Notes: generated from the sequence alone by a model not told the origin. A DNA stretch of 64,000 bases from Leptospira paudalimensis (GCF_026151345.1 NZ_JAMQPR010000001.1:434231-498230); one strand, 5' to 3'; counted from the stretch's first letter, positions 24,718 to 35,125 are shown. A program made the numbers and translations.

Positions 24718-26327
24718 GATATGTTTATTTACCGGTCCTTTGTTTTTTAGTCGGTTATTGTTCTTCGGTCACAAAGATCGAAACACTCAATCGAAGTTTT
24801 ACAAAACCTAAGTTTGTCACTCCAGATCTTGGAGAGTCTGAACCCCTTCCTTCGGGTAGAGATTACAGAGAACGACTGGTAAATAAATCAACCCCAAGTT
24901 TCACTCTCCTCTGGAAACAAATTCCAGAGGGGTTTTCTCCATCTGACTTAGCCCTCATAGAAGAAAAAATCCTCTTCCCTCATTCCAAATTGGGTACATA
25001 CCAAAAAGCCCCGATCAAACAAGATCCCAAGTTTTTTGAGTCGAATGATATCGATATCATTTTGGAACTCAGTCTTTCCAAATCTGCAGATCGAATGACA
25101 GTGGACGTCCAATACAAAGACCCTGTTCTTTCACAAAACTTTGGTAAGGCGGTTTTTGTTTACCAAGAAGAAAAAGAACCAAAAACCAAATCAACAAAGT
25201 CCTTCGATGTCTTTCATGGAAAAAAACACCTCCTCCCTTTAACAGAGTTTGTTCCTGCTTATTTTCTAGAGGTTTCTTCTCCTTCTGTTGATGAATTACG
25301 AAATTATTTTACATCTTCCTTACAAGGGAAAGTTTCTGTTTTTTCTACATCTCCCGGCACAACCATTTATCTGGATGGGGTCGAAGTGGGAAAAGCACCT
25401 TTACTCAATTACACACTGATCAATGGAAAACATACACTTTCATTTGCAAAACCTGGTAAAGACCAAGTAAAACGAAACATCTTAGTTCGTGCAGGGAAAA
25501 CAACAAGAGTATTCCAAGAATGGAATGATGATATTTCCCAAGGAACTGTCGTTGTTTCTAGTTTCCCTCCTGGGCTTGATGTTGTCATTGATGGACAAAA
25601 AAAAGGTAAAACACAATTCGCTGAATCAGGAGTTCCTTACGGAAGTTATCCGGTCCAATTCATTCGTACCACAACAGATTCCCATTTTGAATATGCAAAG
25701 GCAGGAATCAAAATTCGACCAAAACAAATTACATCAATTGCTTTACCAATTTCTTTGGAAGATGGAGTGGGTTGGGAATCTGAAGAATTTTGGAACCTGT
25801 CAACACCTTCACCTAACTTCTCTGCAACATTTCCAGGCAAATTGACATTTGCAAAAAACAAAGAATTACCGAAAGGTTGGTATGGAGTTTTTTCTGAAGA
25901 CCTCATTCCTGATTACCTTGAAGTTGAACTCATACTAGATTTAAAAAAAGAATACAATGGTGCGCTTGGGCTTTCAATCCATGACCATTCTCAAAACTCG
26001 ATTTTAGTGTATGTAGACCAAACTGATTTTCATATCGTGAAGTTCTCACAATCTGAATCAGAAGCACCAGTTCGTTCCTCATATCGATGGAATAAGGAAG
26101 ATGAACTCAAAGGTCGTAGCATAAAGTTCACAACTGATATTGAGAAAAAAATGATACGTTTGTATTTGGGTAACAAAATGGTTGAGGAATTTCCTTGGAA
26201 TTTTGAAACATTTTGGAATATAGGTGTTCTCACTCCACATAATGCCCCTTTGGTGGGAGTCCCACTCAGAGGATTAAAAATCCAGTACCCAGACATGGTT
26301 AAGTTTGAACAAAGGTTCCAAAAATGA
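24714..26327 (+). CDS. PEGA-domain lipoprotein
   Basis: 537 residues. The start overlaps the previous stop as ATGA. The lipobox LVGYC makes Cys16 the anchor. Two PEGA domains are clear: one at about 205-270 (STSPGTTIYLDGVEVGKAPL) and one at about 277-345 (SSFPPGLDVVIDGQKKGKT). PEGA domains are surface beta-modules found in S-layer and envelope proteins. The last 180 residues look like a concanavalin/LamG-type beta sandwich. It should work next to its FecR and TPR partners. No enzymatic motif is seen. Confidence 0.82.
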   Translation: MRYVYLPVLCFLVGYCSSVTKIETLNRSFTKPKFVTPDLGESEPLPSGRDYRERLVNKSTPSFTLLWKQIPEGFSPSDLALIEEKILFPHSKLGTYQKAPIKQDPKFFESNDIDIILELSLSKSADRMTVDVQYKDPVLSQNFGKAVFVYQEEKEPKTKSTKSFDVFHGKKHLLPLTEFVPAYFLEVSSPSVDELRNYFTSSLQGKVSVFSTSPGTTIYLDGVEVGKAPLLNYTLINGKHTLSFAKPGKDQVKRNILVRAGKTTRVFQEWNDDISQGTVVVSSFPPGLDVVIDGQKKGKTQFAESGVPYGSYPVQFIRTTTDSHFEYAKAGIKIRPKQITSIALPISLEDGVGWESEEFWNLSTPSPNFSATFPGKLTFAKNKELPKGWYGVFSEDLIPDYLEVELILDLKKEYNGALGLSIHDHSQNSILVYVDQTDFHIVKFSQSESEAPVRSSYRWNKEDELKGRSIKFTTDIEKKMIRLYLGNKMVEEFPWNFETFWNIGVLTPHNAPLVGVPLRGLKIQYPDMVKFEQRFQK

Positions 26328-29300
26328 AACAATTGATTGTTGTATCCGTTTTACTCGTCACATTTATTGGTTGTAGGTCTCGTGATTTTCAGTCTGTCAC
26401 TGTAAAAGATTCTGTTGTAGAAAAATCAAATGCTTCAGATCGACAAAAAATCGAAGAAGCTAGAACTCTTATCGCTGATGGAAGTAATGAATTCCAAAAA
26501 GGAAACATTGATGTTGCCTTAGAAAAAGCAAAATCTTCGATCCAAACATTTGAACTTGTTGAAGGGTATGCGTTACTTGGTGCATCCTATTACCAGTTAG
26601 GTGAATATGAAAATGCCAAATCTGCGTATGAAAAAGGGAATAATTTAGACCCTCAAAATGAGAAAATCCTTATCGGACTGGGAACAGTTCAATCCACTTT
26701 AGGTGAGAATGAAGCTGCACTCAATACGTATCAAACTCTCAATAAACTAAGACCAGAAGAATCCATTTACACATACAAAACCGGACTTTTATTAAAAAAC
26801 TTAGGTCGTTACCAAGAAAGTTTGGTCACTTTGAAGTCATTAGAAGATAAAAAAGATTTCCCATATCCGATTGAATTACTCAATCAATTAGGTGATGTTT
26901 GTTTAGAACTAAAACGATATGATGAAGCTGAGAGTTATTTTGCAAAAGCTGAAAAATTAAATCCAGAACTTAAGTCTGCAAAAGACGCAAAACTTTCCAC
27001 TAAAATTGCTTCTCTCATCCAAAGAGGAAATGATTTTTTAAACAAAAAAAATTATGCAGAAGCAACTAACGAATTCAAAAAAGCTTCGGAATTACAGCCT
27101 CAAAATGCTTCGGTATGGTCCTTTTTAGGGAACGCACAATTATTAAATGGAAAATTGAAAGAGAGTGAAGAGAGTTTTAAAAAATCTATCTCCCTCTCTG
27201 ATACAAATGCAAATGCTTACGTTGGTCTGTGTAACGTTCTCATTCAAACACACAATTATTCAGATTGTTTAAAAACTTCCAAACAAGCCTTACAAAAAGT
27301 TCCTAAAAACGCTGAGATTCGCAACAAACAAGGGATATGTGAGTGGAAATGGGGTGAAGTAAAAAAAGCAACACTTAGTTTCCAAGATGCATCCGCTTGG
27401 GATCCAAATTTTATCGAACCTAAAATGAATTTGGCATATGTTTTAATTGATTCAGGTCGTTTTGATGAAGCATTAGATGTTTTAAAAAAAGCTGAAACAC
27501 ATCCAAAAGCAAAAAAAGAAGACATCAGAAAAGCGAAAGTCTTAGCAGAATCACAAAAATTCATAGCAAGTGGTGATGCTTTTTTACGCCAAGGAAAACG
27601 TAAACAAGCGTTTGATGAATATGGCAAAGCAATGGGTGTAAATCCTGAAAACCCAGCCGTTCAAAATGCCTTTGGCCGTGGATACTTTGCGTTCAGTGAA
27701 TACAAAAAAGCAGAAGGTTCTTACTTAGAAGCTTACCGTTTGGACAATGCCAATCCAGGAGCGTTACAAGGCCTAGCTCGTGTGTATGCAAAAACGGGTG
27801 AGTCCAAAAAAGAAAAAGAATACATTAAAAAATTGGAAACTCTTTCCGCTACAGATCCATTTAGTGCCATCACACTGGGAAGGATTGCAGAGGATGCAAG
27901 TAAGTGGGATGAAGCTGAGTCCATTTATATGGGACTTAAGAAAAAGTTCCCAGGAAATGAAGCAGTAGATTATCGATTGGGAAGTTTGTACTACAAACGA
28001 GCTGTCGAGGAAAATACAAAAGAGAATTATACAAAAGCAAACGAGTTCATTCAAAAATCCAAAAAATACACAAAGGACATTCCTGAACTCATTGAAACTG
28101 AAAAAACTGTTTCGGAGAACTCTCGTTTTGCGGAGATATTACCATTAGTCAAAGAAGGTAATACACTTTTTAATCGTAAAAAATTCATTGAAGCTGTGAC
28201 ACCTTACCAAAAAGCATATGACCGAGTGCCAAAAGCTTCTCTCCTTGTCAAAATTGCAGAGTGTTATATTGAAAAAGGAGAAGAGGAAAAAGGCCTCTCC
28301 ATTTTAGAAAATGCTGTAAAATCCAATAAAGAAAATGCCATCTCTTTCAAAGAAGGGATTTATTCCTTCTACTATAAAAAGGGAGAACTCAAACGTGCCG
28401 AAGATGGTTTCTATGACATTTTAAGAGAAAAGCCAGATTCATATTACGCCTATTACATGTTAGGTCTTGTTACCATGAAGCGTAAAAATTATGAAGCAGC
28501 GATTGGTGAATTTGACAAAGCTATCCTAGTGAATCCAAACTTTGCTCCAAGTAATGTCGCAAAAGGTCTTGCGTATTATAAATTGAACCAAATGGATGCA
28601 GCCAAACGTGAATTTGAAAAGGCTAGAGCAAAAGATTCCGAATTTGGACTTTCTTCTTATAACTTAGCAATTGCTTATTTCAATGAAGATCTTACAAACG
28701 AAGCAAAATCAATCCTTGAATCCATTCGTAAATCAGATCCTGATTTTATGGATGGTGAAATCCAATTGGCGTACATTTACTTCAAAGAAAACAAATTGGA
28801 TGAAGCTGAAAAAACCATTGATCGTGTTTTAAAAGAAGAACCATCTGCAGAAGCAATGTTTGCCCAATTCCGTATCTTGGATGCAAAACAAAAACAATCT
28901 CCATCCGAGAAAACCAAGTCCAAACGAAATGCAGTAAAAGAAAAAATCTTACGTGAATATGGTGAAACAAAATACGCAAGGTTACTTCCTTCTGATGCTT
29001 TAGATGATGAACCACTCCATGTAACAGATCTCAATTTATCGGGAACACCAGTTTCTACTCCGATTGTGTACCCAAATCGTATCATCGTAAACTATGGAAC
29101 TGCGATAGTAGGTTATGACCGCATCACCAAGGAACTTGTTTGGAAACAATACACTTCTACTCCATTCCAGTTACTTGTGGCGGGTAAAGAACTCGTAGGA
29201 ATTTCCAATGATACTGCAACCAAAATTTATCCTGAATCAGGAAAGATGTCTTTCAAAAAACAGGTATTAGCTGGTTGGAAAGTAAAACAAGGGTCAGCTG

Positions 29301-29917
29301 ACAATAATGGATTTTTTCTCTTATTGGAAAAAGATAAATCTCCCAATCGAAAACTGGTTCGTACCAATCCAAATTTAGAAATCCAAGAAGAATGGAATGG
29401 AAATGATTTTGTTGGATTCTCTCTTAATGGGGAAGGAAAACTATTTGTGATTCGTGATACTAAAAAAGACTTTTTAGTACAAGTTTTTAGTCCATCTGTG
29501 CCAAATGAAAAGGAATCTAAAATATCACTTCCTATCGCCAAAAAAGATACAAAAGAGTCTGCAAATTTCTTAGGTTGTCTTGAAGAATCTTGTTTGGTTC
29601 AACTTGGTGGCCAAATCTACGAAGGCACTGAAAAAGCAAAATTATATGCCATCGGCAAAACAGAATCGGTAAGATCTGTTTTAAAAAATCCCGACTCACT
29701 CCTTGTAAATACAGAGAACACCACCTATCTTTGGAAAGGTGGCTCAAAATGGAAAGATTCATACCAAATCGAAGGTGATTTTTATTACCCTATGGATGGT
29801 TTGGTAGTCGAAGGAAGATCGAAGGAATTAGTGATCATCAAAGGAAAGGAAAAAACACCAGTTCCTTGGAAAGGTGATCGTGACGGTTTGCGAATCAGCA
29901 CGGTGACTGTTGATTAG
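26324..29917 (+). CDS. Large TPR lipoprotein with C-terminal beta-propeller-like domain
   Basis: 1197 residues, ATGA overlap with the PEGA gene. The lipobox VTFIGC puts Cys17 at the anchor. About 20 tetratricopeptide repeats fill residues 45 to 870, for example YALLGASYYQLGEYENAKSA. The repeat tract is interrupted by Lys-rich linkers. From about 905 onwards the sequence switches to strand repeats (IVNYGTAIVGYDRITKELVW) that resemble PQQ-type propeller blades. The protein is a likely scaffold, anchored to a membrane, that binds the partner lipoproteins or other proteins. It is the last gene of the operon; a minus-strand gene follows 79 bases away. Confidence 0.85.
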   Translation: MKQLIVVSVLLVTFIGCRSRDFQSVTVKDSVVEKSNASDRQKIEEARTLIADGSNEFQKGNIDVALEKAKSSIQTFELVEGYALLGASYYQLGEYENAKSAYEKGNNLDPQNEKILIGLGTVQSTLGENEAALNTYQTLNKLRPEESIYTYKTGLLLKNLGRYQESLVTLKSLEDKKDFPYPIELLNQLGDVCLELKRYDEAESYFAKAEKLNPELKSAKDAKLSTKIASLIQRGNDFLNKKNYAEATNEFKKASELQPQNASVWSFLGNAQLLNGKLKESEESFKKSISLSDTNANAYVGLCNVLIQTHNYSDCLKTSKQALQKVPKNAEIRNKQGICEWKWGEVKKATLSFQDASAWDPNFIEPKMNLAYVLIDSGRFDEALDVLKKAETHPKAKKEDIRKAKVLAESQKFIASGDAFLRQGKRKQAFDEYGKAMGVNPENPAVQNAFGRGYFAFSEYKKAEGSYLEAYRLDNANPGALQGLARVYAKTGESKKEKEYIKKLETLSATDPFSAITLGRIAEDASKWDEAESIYMGLKKKFPGNEAVDYRLGSLYYKRAVEENTKENYTKANEFIQKSKKYTKDIPELIETEKTVSENSRFAEILPLVKEGNTLFNRKKFIEAVTPYQKAYDRVPKASLLVKIAECYIEKGEEEKGLSILENAVKSNKENAISFKEGIYSFYYKKGELKRAEDGFYDILREKPDSYYAYYMLGLVTMKRKNYEAAIGEFDKAILVNPNFAPSNVAKGLAYYKLNQMDAAKREFEKARAKDSEFGLSSYNLAIAYFNEDLTNEAKSILESIRKSDPDFMDGEIQLAYIYFKENKLDEAEKTIDRVLKEEPSAEAMFAQFRILDAKQKQSPSEKTKSKRNAVKEKILREYGETKYARLLPSDALDDEPLHVTDLNLSGTPVSTPIVYPNRIIVNYGTAIVGYDRITKELVWKQYTSTPFQLLVAGKELVGISNDTATKIYPESGKMSFKKQVLAGWKVKQGSADNNGFFLLLEKDKSPNRKLVRTNPNLEIQEEWNGNDFVGFSLNGEGKLFVIRDTKKDFLVQVFSPSVPNEKESKISLPIAKKDTKESANFLGCLEESCLVQLGGQIYEGTEKAKLYAIGKTESVRSVLKNPDSLLVNTENTTYLWKGGSKWKDSYQIEGDFYYPMDGLVVEGRSKELVIIKGKEKTPVPWKGDRDGLRISTVTVD

Positions 29918-29995
29918 AATGTGTGAGTAAAACCGACTCAAATCATTTTTCTGACACTTAAATCGGTAAGGACGGATGAAATGCTCTAAAACGAA

Positions 29996-30655
29996 TCACA
30001 AAGTTTTGGTTCGTTTTAAGTAATAAATTCGTTTCCCTTCACCTCGTTTTTCCGCCTCAAAAAATGAAATGGGAAATCCAGGCCTCTCAAATTCGTATTC
30101 TTTATTCTTCCATAAAAACTCAGGAAATTTCCGAAATAGGGAGATGGTTTTTCTCGCATAAGGACCATAGTCAGTAGCAAATAAAAGTTCACCACCTGGT
30201 TTTAACAAACTGTATATTTGTTGTATCATATGAGGTTGCATCAGCCTGTTTTTATGATGCTTTTTTTTGGGCCAGGGATCGGGAAAATTGATGATGATTT
30301 TGTCAAAAATTTCTTTCTCAAGGAGTTCATCGAAAAACCATTGGAAGTTAACGGTCATATAACGAATATTTTCCAAACCTAACGTTTTTCTTTGTTTTTC
30401 GGTGTGGATGATGCGGTTTACCTTTTTTTCCATGAGTAGGTAACCTGTTTGTTGGTCATTTTTTGCCAATTCAATGGCAACTTCACCCCAACCAGAACCT
30501 AACTCCAAAACAAAGTTTTTGGTGTGAGCAGGGAAAGAATTTTTTAGGTCGATTTTTTTCCCGCGTTCGTTAGGTTGCAGGAGATAGTCAGACTTGTAGG
30601 AAGATCTAATGGTAAACTTCCAAAGTTTTTCTTGGATTTCTGGATTAACTAACAA
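29996..30655 (-). CDS. trmB: tRNA (guanine-N7)-methyltransferase TrmB
   Basis: 219 residues, the usual size. The SAM-binding motif ELGSGWGEVAI is followed by the family signature FPDPWPKKKHHKNRL, and the late ATDYGPY block is present. The enzyme makes m7G46 in the variable loop of tRNA. The best start is TTG at 30655, with GGAAG 8 bases upstream. It is divergent from the MBL-fold gene at 30704. Confidence 0.95.
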   Translation of the reverse strand: MLVNPEIQEKLWKFTIRSSYKSDYLLQPNERGKKIDLKNSFPAHTKNFVLELGSGWGEVAIELAKNDQQTGYLLMEKKVNRIIHTEKQRKTLGLENIRYMTVNFQWFFDELLEKEIFDKIIINFPDPWPKKKHHKNRLMQPHMIQQIYSLLKPGGELLFATDYGPYARKTISLFRKFPEFLWKNKEYEFERPGFPISFFEAEKRGEGKRIYYLKRTKTL

Positions 30656-30703
30656 TTGCTTTTCTTCCGATGATTTAATGTCAGGATTTTTAAAAGGAAC
30701 TAG

Positions 30704-31651
30704 ATGAAAATAACTCTTTTTGGTGTGAGAGGTAGTCTTCCCACTCCGATTTCAAAACAGGAACAACGAGAAAAAACCTTAAAGATTCTGCATTTAGCAA
30801 AAGAAGAGTGGAAAAAAGATCCAAACGGTTTTTCCGAAGAGGAGTTTTTAAACCATCTACCAATCCCTCTCTCACAAGACTTAGGTGGCAATACAACCTG
30901 TGTTTTGATCGAAGGTGATGGTGGAGAAAGAGTGATTTTGGATATGGGAACTGGGTTACGTGTACTTGGAAACCAACTGGCACAAGAAGCTTTTAGTGGA
31001 AAAGAGATAGATCTCCATATTCTTGTTTCTCACACACATTGGGATCATATCCAAGGTTGGCCTTTTTTCAAACCAGGTTATTCTCCTTCAGTTAACATTC
31101 ATTTTTATTCTTGTATACCCAATTTAGAAGAACGTTTGGAAAGACAACAACACCCAGAAAACTTTCCTGTCACCTTCCAACAGATGGCTTCTAAAAAACA
31201 TTTCCATCTATGGAAAGAATTTGAATCCTATATGTTAGGTGGTCTAAAAATCATTCCTTTTGGGCTTCGCCATCCAGGTTCGTGTACAGGTTACAGGATT
31301 AGAGAAGGGAATAAAATATTTTTATTTTGTACGGATGTTGAATACCGTGAAGAAGATAGAGAACATTTATTAAAGATGAAACCCCAAATTGCTGGCGCAG
31401 ATCTTATCATCATCGATGCACAGTATAGCACTTCTGAAGCGGAGAAAAAAATAGGTTGGGGGCATACTGCAGTCAGCAAGGCTGTTGAATTCGCAGAAAT
31501 GATGGAAATCCGATCTGTGGTTTTAACTCACCATGAACCTGACCATACTGACCATGAAGTGGCAAGGATCATCTTAGATGAAGCACGTTTATTAAAACCA
31601 GGTGGGATGCAAGTACACATTGCACATGAAGGCCAAAAGTTTATTTTATAA
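30704..31651 (+). CDS. MBL-fold metallohydrolase, cyclic-nucleotide-phosphodiesterase-like
   Basis: 315 residues. It begins MKITLFGVRGSLPTP and has the zinc-binding HTHWDH (His110-His115), then further metal ligands at GLRHPGS, FCTDVEY and the late LTHHEPDH. The GVRGS opening together with the insert after it is found in MBL proteins related to class II 3',5'-cyclic nucleotide phosphodiesterases, which include phage anti-CBASS/Pycsar hydrolases. A role in degrading cAMP or cGMP is possible, and a class III cyclase lies 3.5 kb downstream. RNase Z-like nuclease activity is the main alternative. No signal peptide. Confidence 0.78.
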   Translation: MKITLFGVRGSLPTPISKQEQREKTLKILHLAKEEWKKDPNGFSEEEFLNHLPIPLSQDLGGNTTCVLIEGDGGERVILDMGTGLRVLGNQLAQEAFSGKEIDLHILVSHTHWDHIQGWPFFKPGYSPSVNIHFYSCIPNLEERLERQQHPENFPVTFQQMASKKHFHLWKEFESYMLGGLKIIPFGLRHPGSCTGYRIREGNKIFLFCTDVEYREEDREHLLKMKPQIAGADLIIIDAQYSTSEAEKKIGWGHTAVSKAVEFAEMMEIRSVVLTHHEPDHTDHEVARIILDEARLLKPGGMQVHIAHEGQKFIL

Positions 31652-31667
31652 GACTTGCTACAGACAA

Positions 31668-32711
31668 TCACTCGTTAATCAAATAATTGGAATGGTAACC
31701 TTTTGCTTCCCCTGAATATTCAGGGCATTCTAATTTAAGTTCTGCTAACCAATGGATTTGGTAGGGTTTTGCAAAAAACAATTGGATGAAAAATCGTAAA
31801 AAAGAAGAAATATTTTCCAAGGCACTCATGGTTGCGATGGGACGAGTTCGTTTTACATTCAATTTACAAGTTTCATTTTGGAAGTATAAAATTTCCGATT
31901 TTGGGATCGTATAACCGGAAGTAGGTTCTTTTTCCCATTCTAAAACTTCTACCCTCTCAACTGTTCCTTCTAAGATTAAATTTCCTGATGGATTGAGAAC
32001 AGCAACTCTACGGAAAAATTCACCTGGGAAATTAGAATTTCCAATAAAACCACCTGTAAAAATTCGATAATTGTCTTTCGTTTGGGAACGTACCAGTTCC
32101 CATTTTTTGGAAAATTGATAAACTGCTTCATTGGTAAGGATATGTTCGAGTCCACCTACACCTTTTACTTCTTCTGTTACATCTTTGTAGCGAATGGTTC
32201 CCGTGACTGTAGAATAGGAAAAAGGGATGTCAGCTTGTACGAATTTTCCTTTTTCCATTAAAGGAAATTTTCCTTTGGAAATGGGAACATTGCCTCTACG
32301 TGGTTTGTAATCCAGTTTGATTTCCCAATCACCATAGTTCATATAAAACGAATACACTCCGTTTTTATATTCCATCCAGTTTTCACCACTTCGTTGGTAA
32401 AACTGTCCTTTTTTAAATTCATAGTCTTCTGCATCAAATTCGCGAGTGGAATAAAAGACAGGTTGTTCTTTGGTTTTTAACAGTAATGAGATTCCATTGT
32501 TTAAGGAACCAGGACCAAAATTACTCACAAGAAAAGTTGCAAAGAGATTGTACTTTTCATTTCGAAAGGTAAAATTCCAACCTTGCAGATAACCTTCTTC
32601 AGGGTAGTGTTGTGTTTTAAAATCTTCAGCAGAAAGGTTTTGGGATACACTTACAAAAACCAAAACAATCAATAGGAGGTTACCAATGTTACTCTTCCAT
32701 CGCACCGCCAA
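31668..32711 (-). CDS. Exported lipocalin-like protein of unknown function
   Basis: 347 residues. A signal peptide is evident (NLLLIVLVFVSVSQNLSA). The mature part is beta-rich, with blocks such as GWNFTFRNEKYNLFATFLVSN and TIRYKDVTEEVKGVGGLEH that recall the AttH/CrtC-like lipocalin pair (carotenoid hydratase or Svf1-like). This resemblance is only a pattern impression. The start is uncertain, with TTG at 32711 or GTG at 32705. The next plus-strand gene ends 16 bases past its stop, so the two converge. Confidence 0.6.
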   Translation of the reverse strand: MAVRWKSNIGNLLLIVLVFVSVSQNLSAEDFKTQHYPEEGYLQGWNFTFRNEKYNLFATFLVSNFGPGSLNNGISLLLKTKEQPVFYSTREFDAEDYEFKKGQFYQRSGENWMEYKNGVYSFYMNYGDWEIKLDYKPRRGNVPISKGKFPLMEKGKFVQADIPFSYSTVTGTIRYKDVTEEVKGVGGLEHILTNEAVYQFSKKWELVRSQTKDNYRIFTGGFIGNSNFPGEFFRRVAVLNPSGNLILEGTVERVEVLEWEKEPTSGYTIPKSEILYFQNETCKLNVKRTRPIATMSALENISSFLRFFIQLFFAKPYQIHWLAELKLECPEYSGEAKGYHSNYLINE

Positions 32712-32761
32712 AGACTAAATGGGCCTGAAAAAAGAAGCAAGGTTTTTCTTGGGGATTTCCT

Positions 32762-33232
32762 TTAAATGGATAAAAGAGTCGGAACGGAGATCGAATAGAG
32801 ATCACCCAAACACACTAAAGAGAACACTGGGTGTTCTGTATTTCCAATTTGTCGTAAGCGCTCCCTTTCCTCGGCTATGCCATCCACATGGATCCAGGTT
32901 TCCGTTTCCTCATGGGGTAAAATGCGGCAAGCTACTTGGTATTCAAACGGGCCTATCTTTGCAAAAAAGATTTGGACAGAGTTTGGATCAGAATCGGCAA
33001 GAAGTCGCCTAAATCCAAATTGTTTGGATTTGGTTTCCCCTCTCATTTCGTAATAATGGTTTAAAATCCTAAGGATATGTAAAAACTCTTCCTTTTTCGA
33101 AACCAATTCATGCCAGGATAAATCATTGTCATTCATACCAAAGGGAGGTAAACGAGAGAGTGACTTGGTTCTCAAAAACGGATTCTCACTTGAAAAATAC
33201 TTTCCCCTATCCAAGATGAACGAAACAGACAT
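32762..33232 (-). CDS. Hypothetical cytoplasmic protein
   Basis: About 156 residues from the ATG at 33232; the frame is open as far as 33319. It has no signal or membrane segment. A helical stretch LSWHELVSKKEEFLHILRILNHYY is followed by a strand-rich part with CRILPHEETETWIHVDG. No known family is recognised. Its 5' end overlaps the 5' end of the plus-strand frame starting at 33216 by 17 bases, so the two genes are divergent with overlapping starts, or one starts a little later. Confidence 0.5.
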   Translation of the reverse strand: MSVSFILDRGKYFSSENPFLRTKSLSRLPPFGMNDNDLSWHELVSKKEEFLHILRILNHYYEMRGETKSKQFGFRRLLADSDPNSVQIFFAKIGPFEYQVACRILPHEETETWIHVDGIAEERERLRQIGNTEHPVFSLVCLGDLYSISVPTLLSI

Positions 33233-33782
33233 GGTCACGGAGATCTTAGAAATATTCTGGAAAGAGAAACTTCGGTTCGCCCAATACTGTTTTGATGAAT
33301 TGGCTAAAATGAATGCCAAATCCTTCCAAGAAAAAGGGAAAACCGGAAAATCACCCCTTTGGGTGTTAAACCAAATGGTATCCTATGACAAAACCTTTCG
33401 GTTTTATTTGCCCATCTCACTCAAACTCAGTAGCTTTTTCTTTTTCCATAGTTTCAAAGACCAGGAAATCGAAAAGGATTTGGAAACCATACGTGATCGT
33501 TATACTCCTCCTGCATTTCCAAGTCATTTTTGGGAAATTCACATTACGGAAGCCAACCAATTAAAAATTAATGCAAATGATCCTTTTGTAGTCGAACATT
33601 GTGAATCCTGGAAAGAAGTTTTACTCCAATTAGAAGCGAAACTTTCTCTTGTTTCTGAATCGGACGCATATAGAAAAAGATATACATCCTTCACTGGAAT
33701 CCATACCATTTCAGGAGCGATCAATAATTCGACAGAGTTCTGTCATTATATTTGGAATCGTTATTTAGGCAGTTCAAATTAA
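33216..33782 (+). CDS. Hypothetical protein, helical
   Basis: About 188 residues from ATG 33216; ATG 33231 would avoid the overlap with the minus-strand gene. It reads as a helical cytoplasmic protein with SPLWVLNQMVSYDKTFRFYLPI, which faintly recalls DinB-like helical bundles, but the metal His triad is not evident. The C-terminal helix has CHYIWNRYLG. It is followed 46 bases later by icd, which has its own strong ribosome binding site. Function unknown. Confidence 0.6.
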   Translation: MNETDMVTEILEIFWKEKLRFAQYCFDELAKMNAKSFQEKGKTGKSPLWVLNQMVSYDKTFRFYLPISLKLSSFFFFHSFKDQEIEKDLETIRDRYTPPAFPSHFWEIHITEANQLKINANDPFVVEHCESWKEVLLQLEAKLSLVSESDAYRKRYTSFTGIHTISGAINNSTEFCHYIWNRYLGSSN

Positions 33783-33828
33783 GTCTTATAATTTTTAAGT
33801 TAAAATAGTATGAGTTTAGGAGAAATCA

Positions 33829-35040
33829 ATGGGAAAAATTAAAGTAAAAACACCGTTAGTCGAGTTAGACGGCGATGAAATGACAAGAATCATCTGGAAA
33901 GAAATCAAAGATCGTTTCATTCACCCTTACTTAGATATTACATTAGAGTATTATGATCTCGGTGTAGAATATCGTGATAAAACGGATGACCAAGTAACTG
34001 TTGATTCTGCTAATGCAATCAAAAAACACGGTGTTGGTGTGAAGTGTGCGACAATCACTCCAAATGCTGACCGGGTAAAAGAATACAATTTAAAACAAGA
34101 GTGGAAATCACCTAACGGAACAATCCGTGCAATTTTAGATGGAACTGTATTTCGTAAACCAATCATTATCAAAAACATTCCAGCGGCTGTTAATTCTTGG
34201 AAAAAACCAATCGCGATTGGTCGTCATGCATACGGTGACATCTATCGTGATGTAGAGATTCTTGTAGATGGTCCAGGAAAAGTAGAACTCGTTTATACAG
34301 ACGCATCTGGAAAAGAAAAACAAAGACTGTTAGTAAATGAATTTAAAGGTGCAGGTGTGGCTCTTGCAATGCACAACTTGGATGAGTCTATTAAGTCTTT
34401 TGCAAAAGCATGTTTCACATATGCATTATCTGAAAAAATCAGCATCTGGTTTGCGACAAAAGATACCATTTCAAAAAAATACCATGCTCGTTTCCGTGAT
34501 ATCTTTGATACGATGGCAAAAGAACAAGAATCTGCAATGAAAGCTGCAGGTATCACATACAGTTATTACCTCATTGATGATGCAGTTGCACAAATCATGA
34601 AAAACGAGGGTGGTCAACTTTGGGCTCTCATGAACTATGATGGTGACGTGATGAGTGATATGGTTGCTTCTGGTTTTGGATCTCTTGGACTTATGACTTC
34701 TGTTCTTGTATCTCCAGATGGAAAATACGAATACGAAGCAGCTCACGGAACTGTGACACGTCACTACCGTAAGTACCAAAAAGGGGAAACTACTTCTACA
34801 AACTCAGTAGCATCTATTTTTGCTTGGACAGGTGCACTTGCAAAACGTGGAGAACTCGACGGAACTCCAGATGTAGTGAATTTTGCTCACAAATTAGAAG
34901 AGGCAATCATCGAAACAATTGAAGGGGGAGAAATGACAAAAGATCTACTTTCTCTTTCAACGGCAGCAAAAAAGACAGAATTGGATACGTTCCAATTCAT
35001 GGAAGCTGTACAAAAACGTTTGGATGCTAAACTCAAATAA
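33829..35040 (+). CDS. icd: Isocitrate dehydrogenase (NADP), eukaryote-like type II
   Basis: 403 residues, close to the type II NADP-dependent family. The start [16 protein letters not shown], the substrate block [21 protein letters not shown] with the metal-binding Asp residues, and the late [16 protein letters not shown] are all typical. It oxidises isocitrate to 2-oxoglutarate in the citrate cycle. AGGAGA lies 6 bases before the ATG and a clear terminator follows, so this is a single-gene transcript unless it is read with the small gene upstream. Confidence 0.96.
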   Translation: MGKIKVKTPLVELDGDEMTRIIWKEIKDRFIHPYLDITLEYYDLGVEYRDKTDDQVTVDSANAIKKHGVGVKCATITPNADRVKEYNLKQEWKSPNGTIRAILDGTVFRKPIIIKNIPAAVNSWKKPIAIGRHAYGDIYRDVEILVDGPGKVELVYTDASGKEKQRLLVNEFKGAGVALAMHNLDESIKSFAKACFTYALSEKISIWFATKDTISKKYHARFRDIFDTMAKEQESAMKAAGITYSYYLIDDAVAQIMKNEGGQLWALMNYDGDVMSDMVASGFGSLGLMTSVLVSPDGKYEYEAAHGTVTRHYRKYQKGETTSTNSVASIFAWTGALAKRGELDGTPDVVNFAHKLEEAIIETIEGGEMTKDLLSLSTAAKKTELDTFQFMEAVQKRLDAKLK

Positions 35041-35050
35041 ACAAAACAAT

Positions 35051-35081
35051 TCACCCTGTCTTTTGGCAGGGTGATTTTCTT
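35051..35081 (+). terminator. Intrinsic terminator after icd
   Basis: Perfect 8-base arms TCACCCTG (35051-35058) and CAGGGTGA (35067-35074) with an 8-base loop, followed by TTTTCTTT. It lies 10 bases after the icd stop. Confidence 0.85.
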
Positions 35082-35125
35082 TATTTTCTTGCCTTCTTTC
35101 TTTTTCCTTATCCAATAAACATTCC

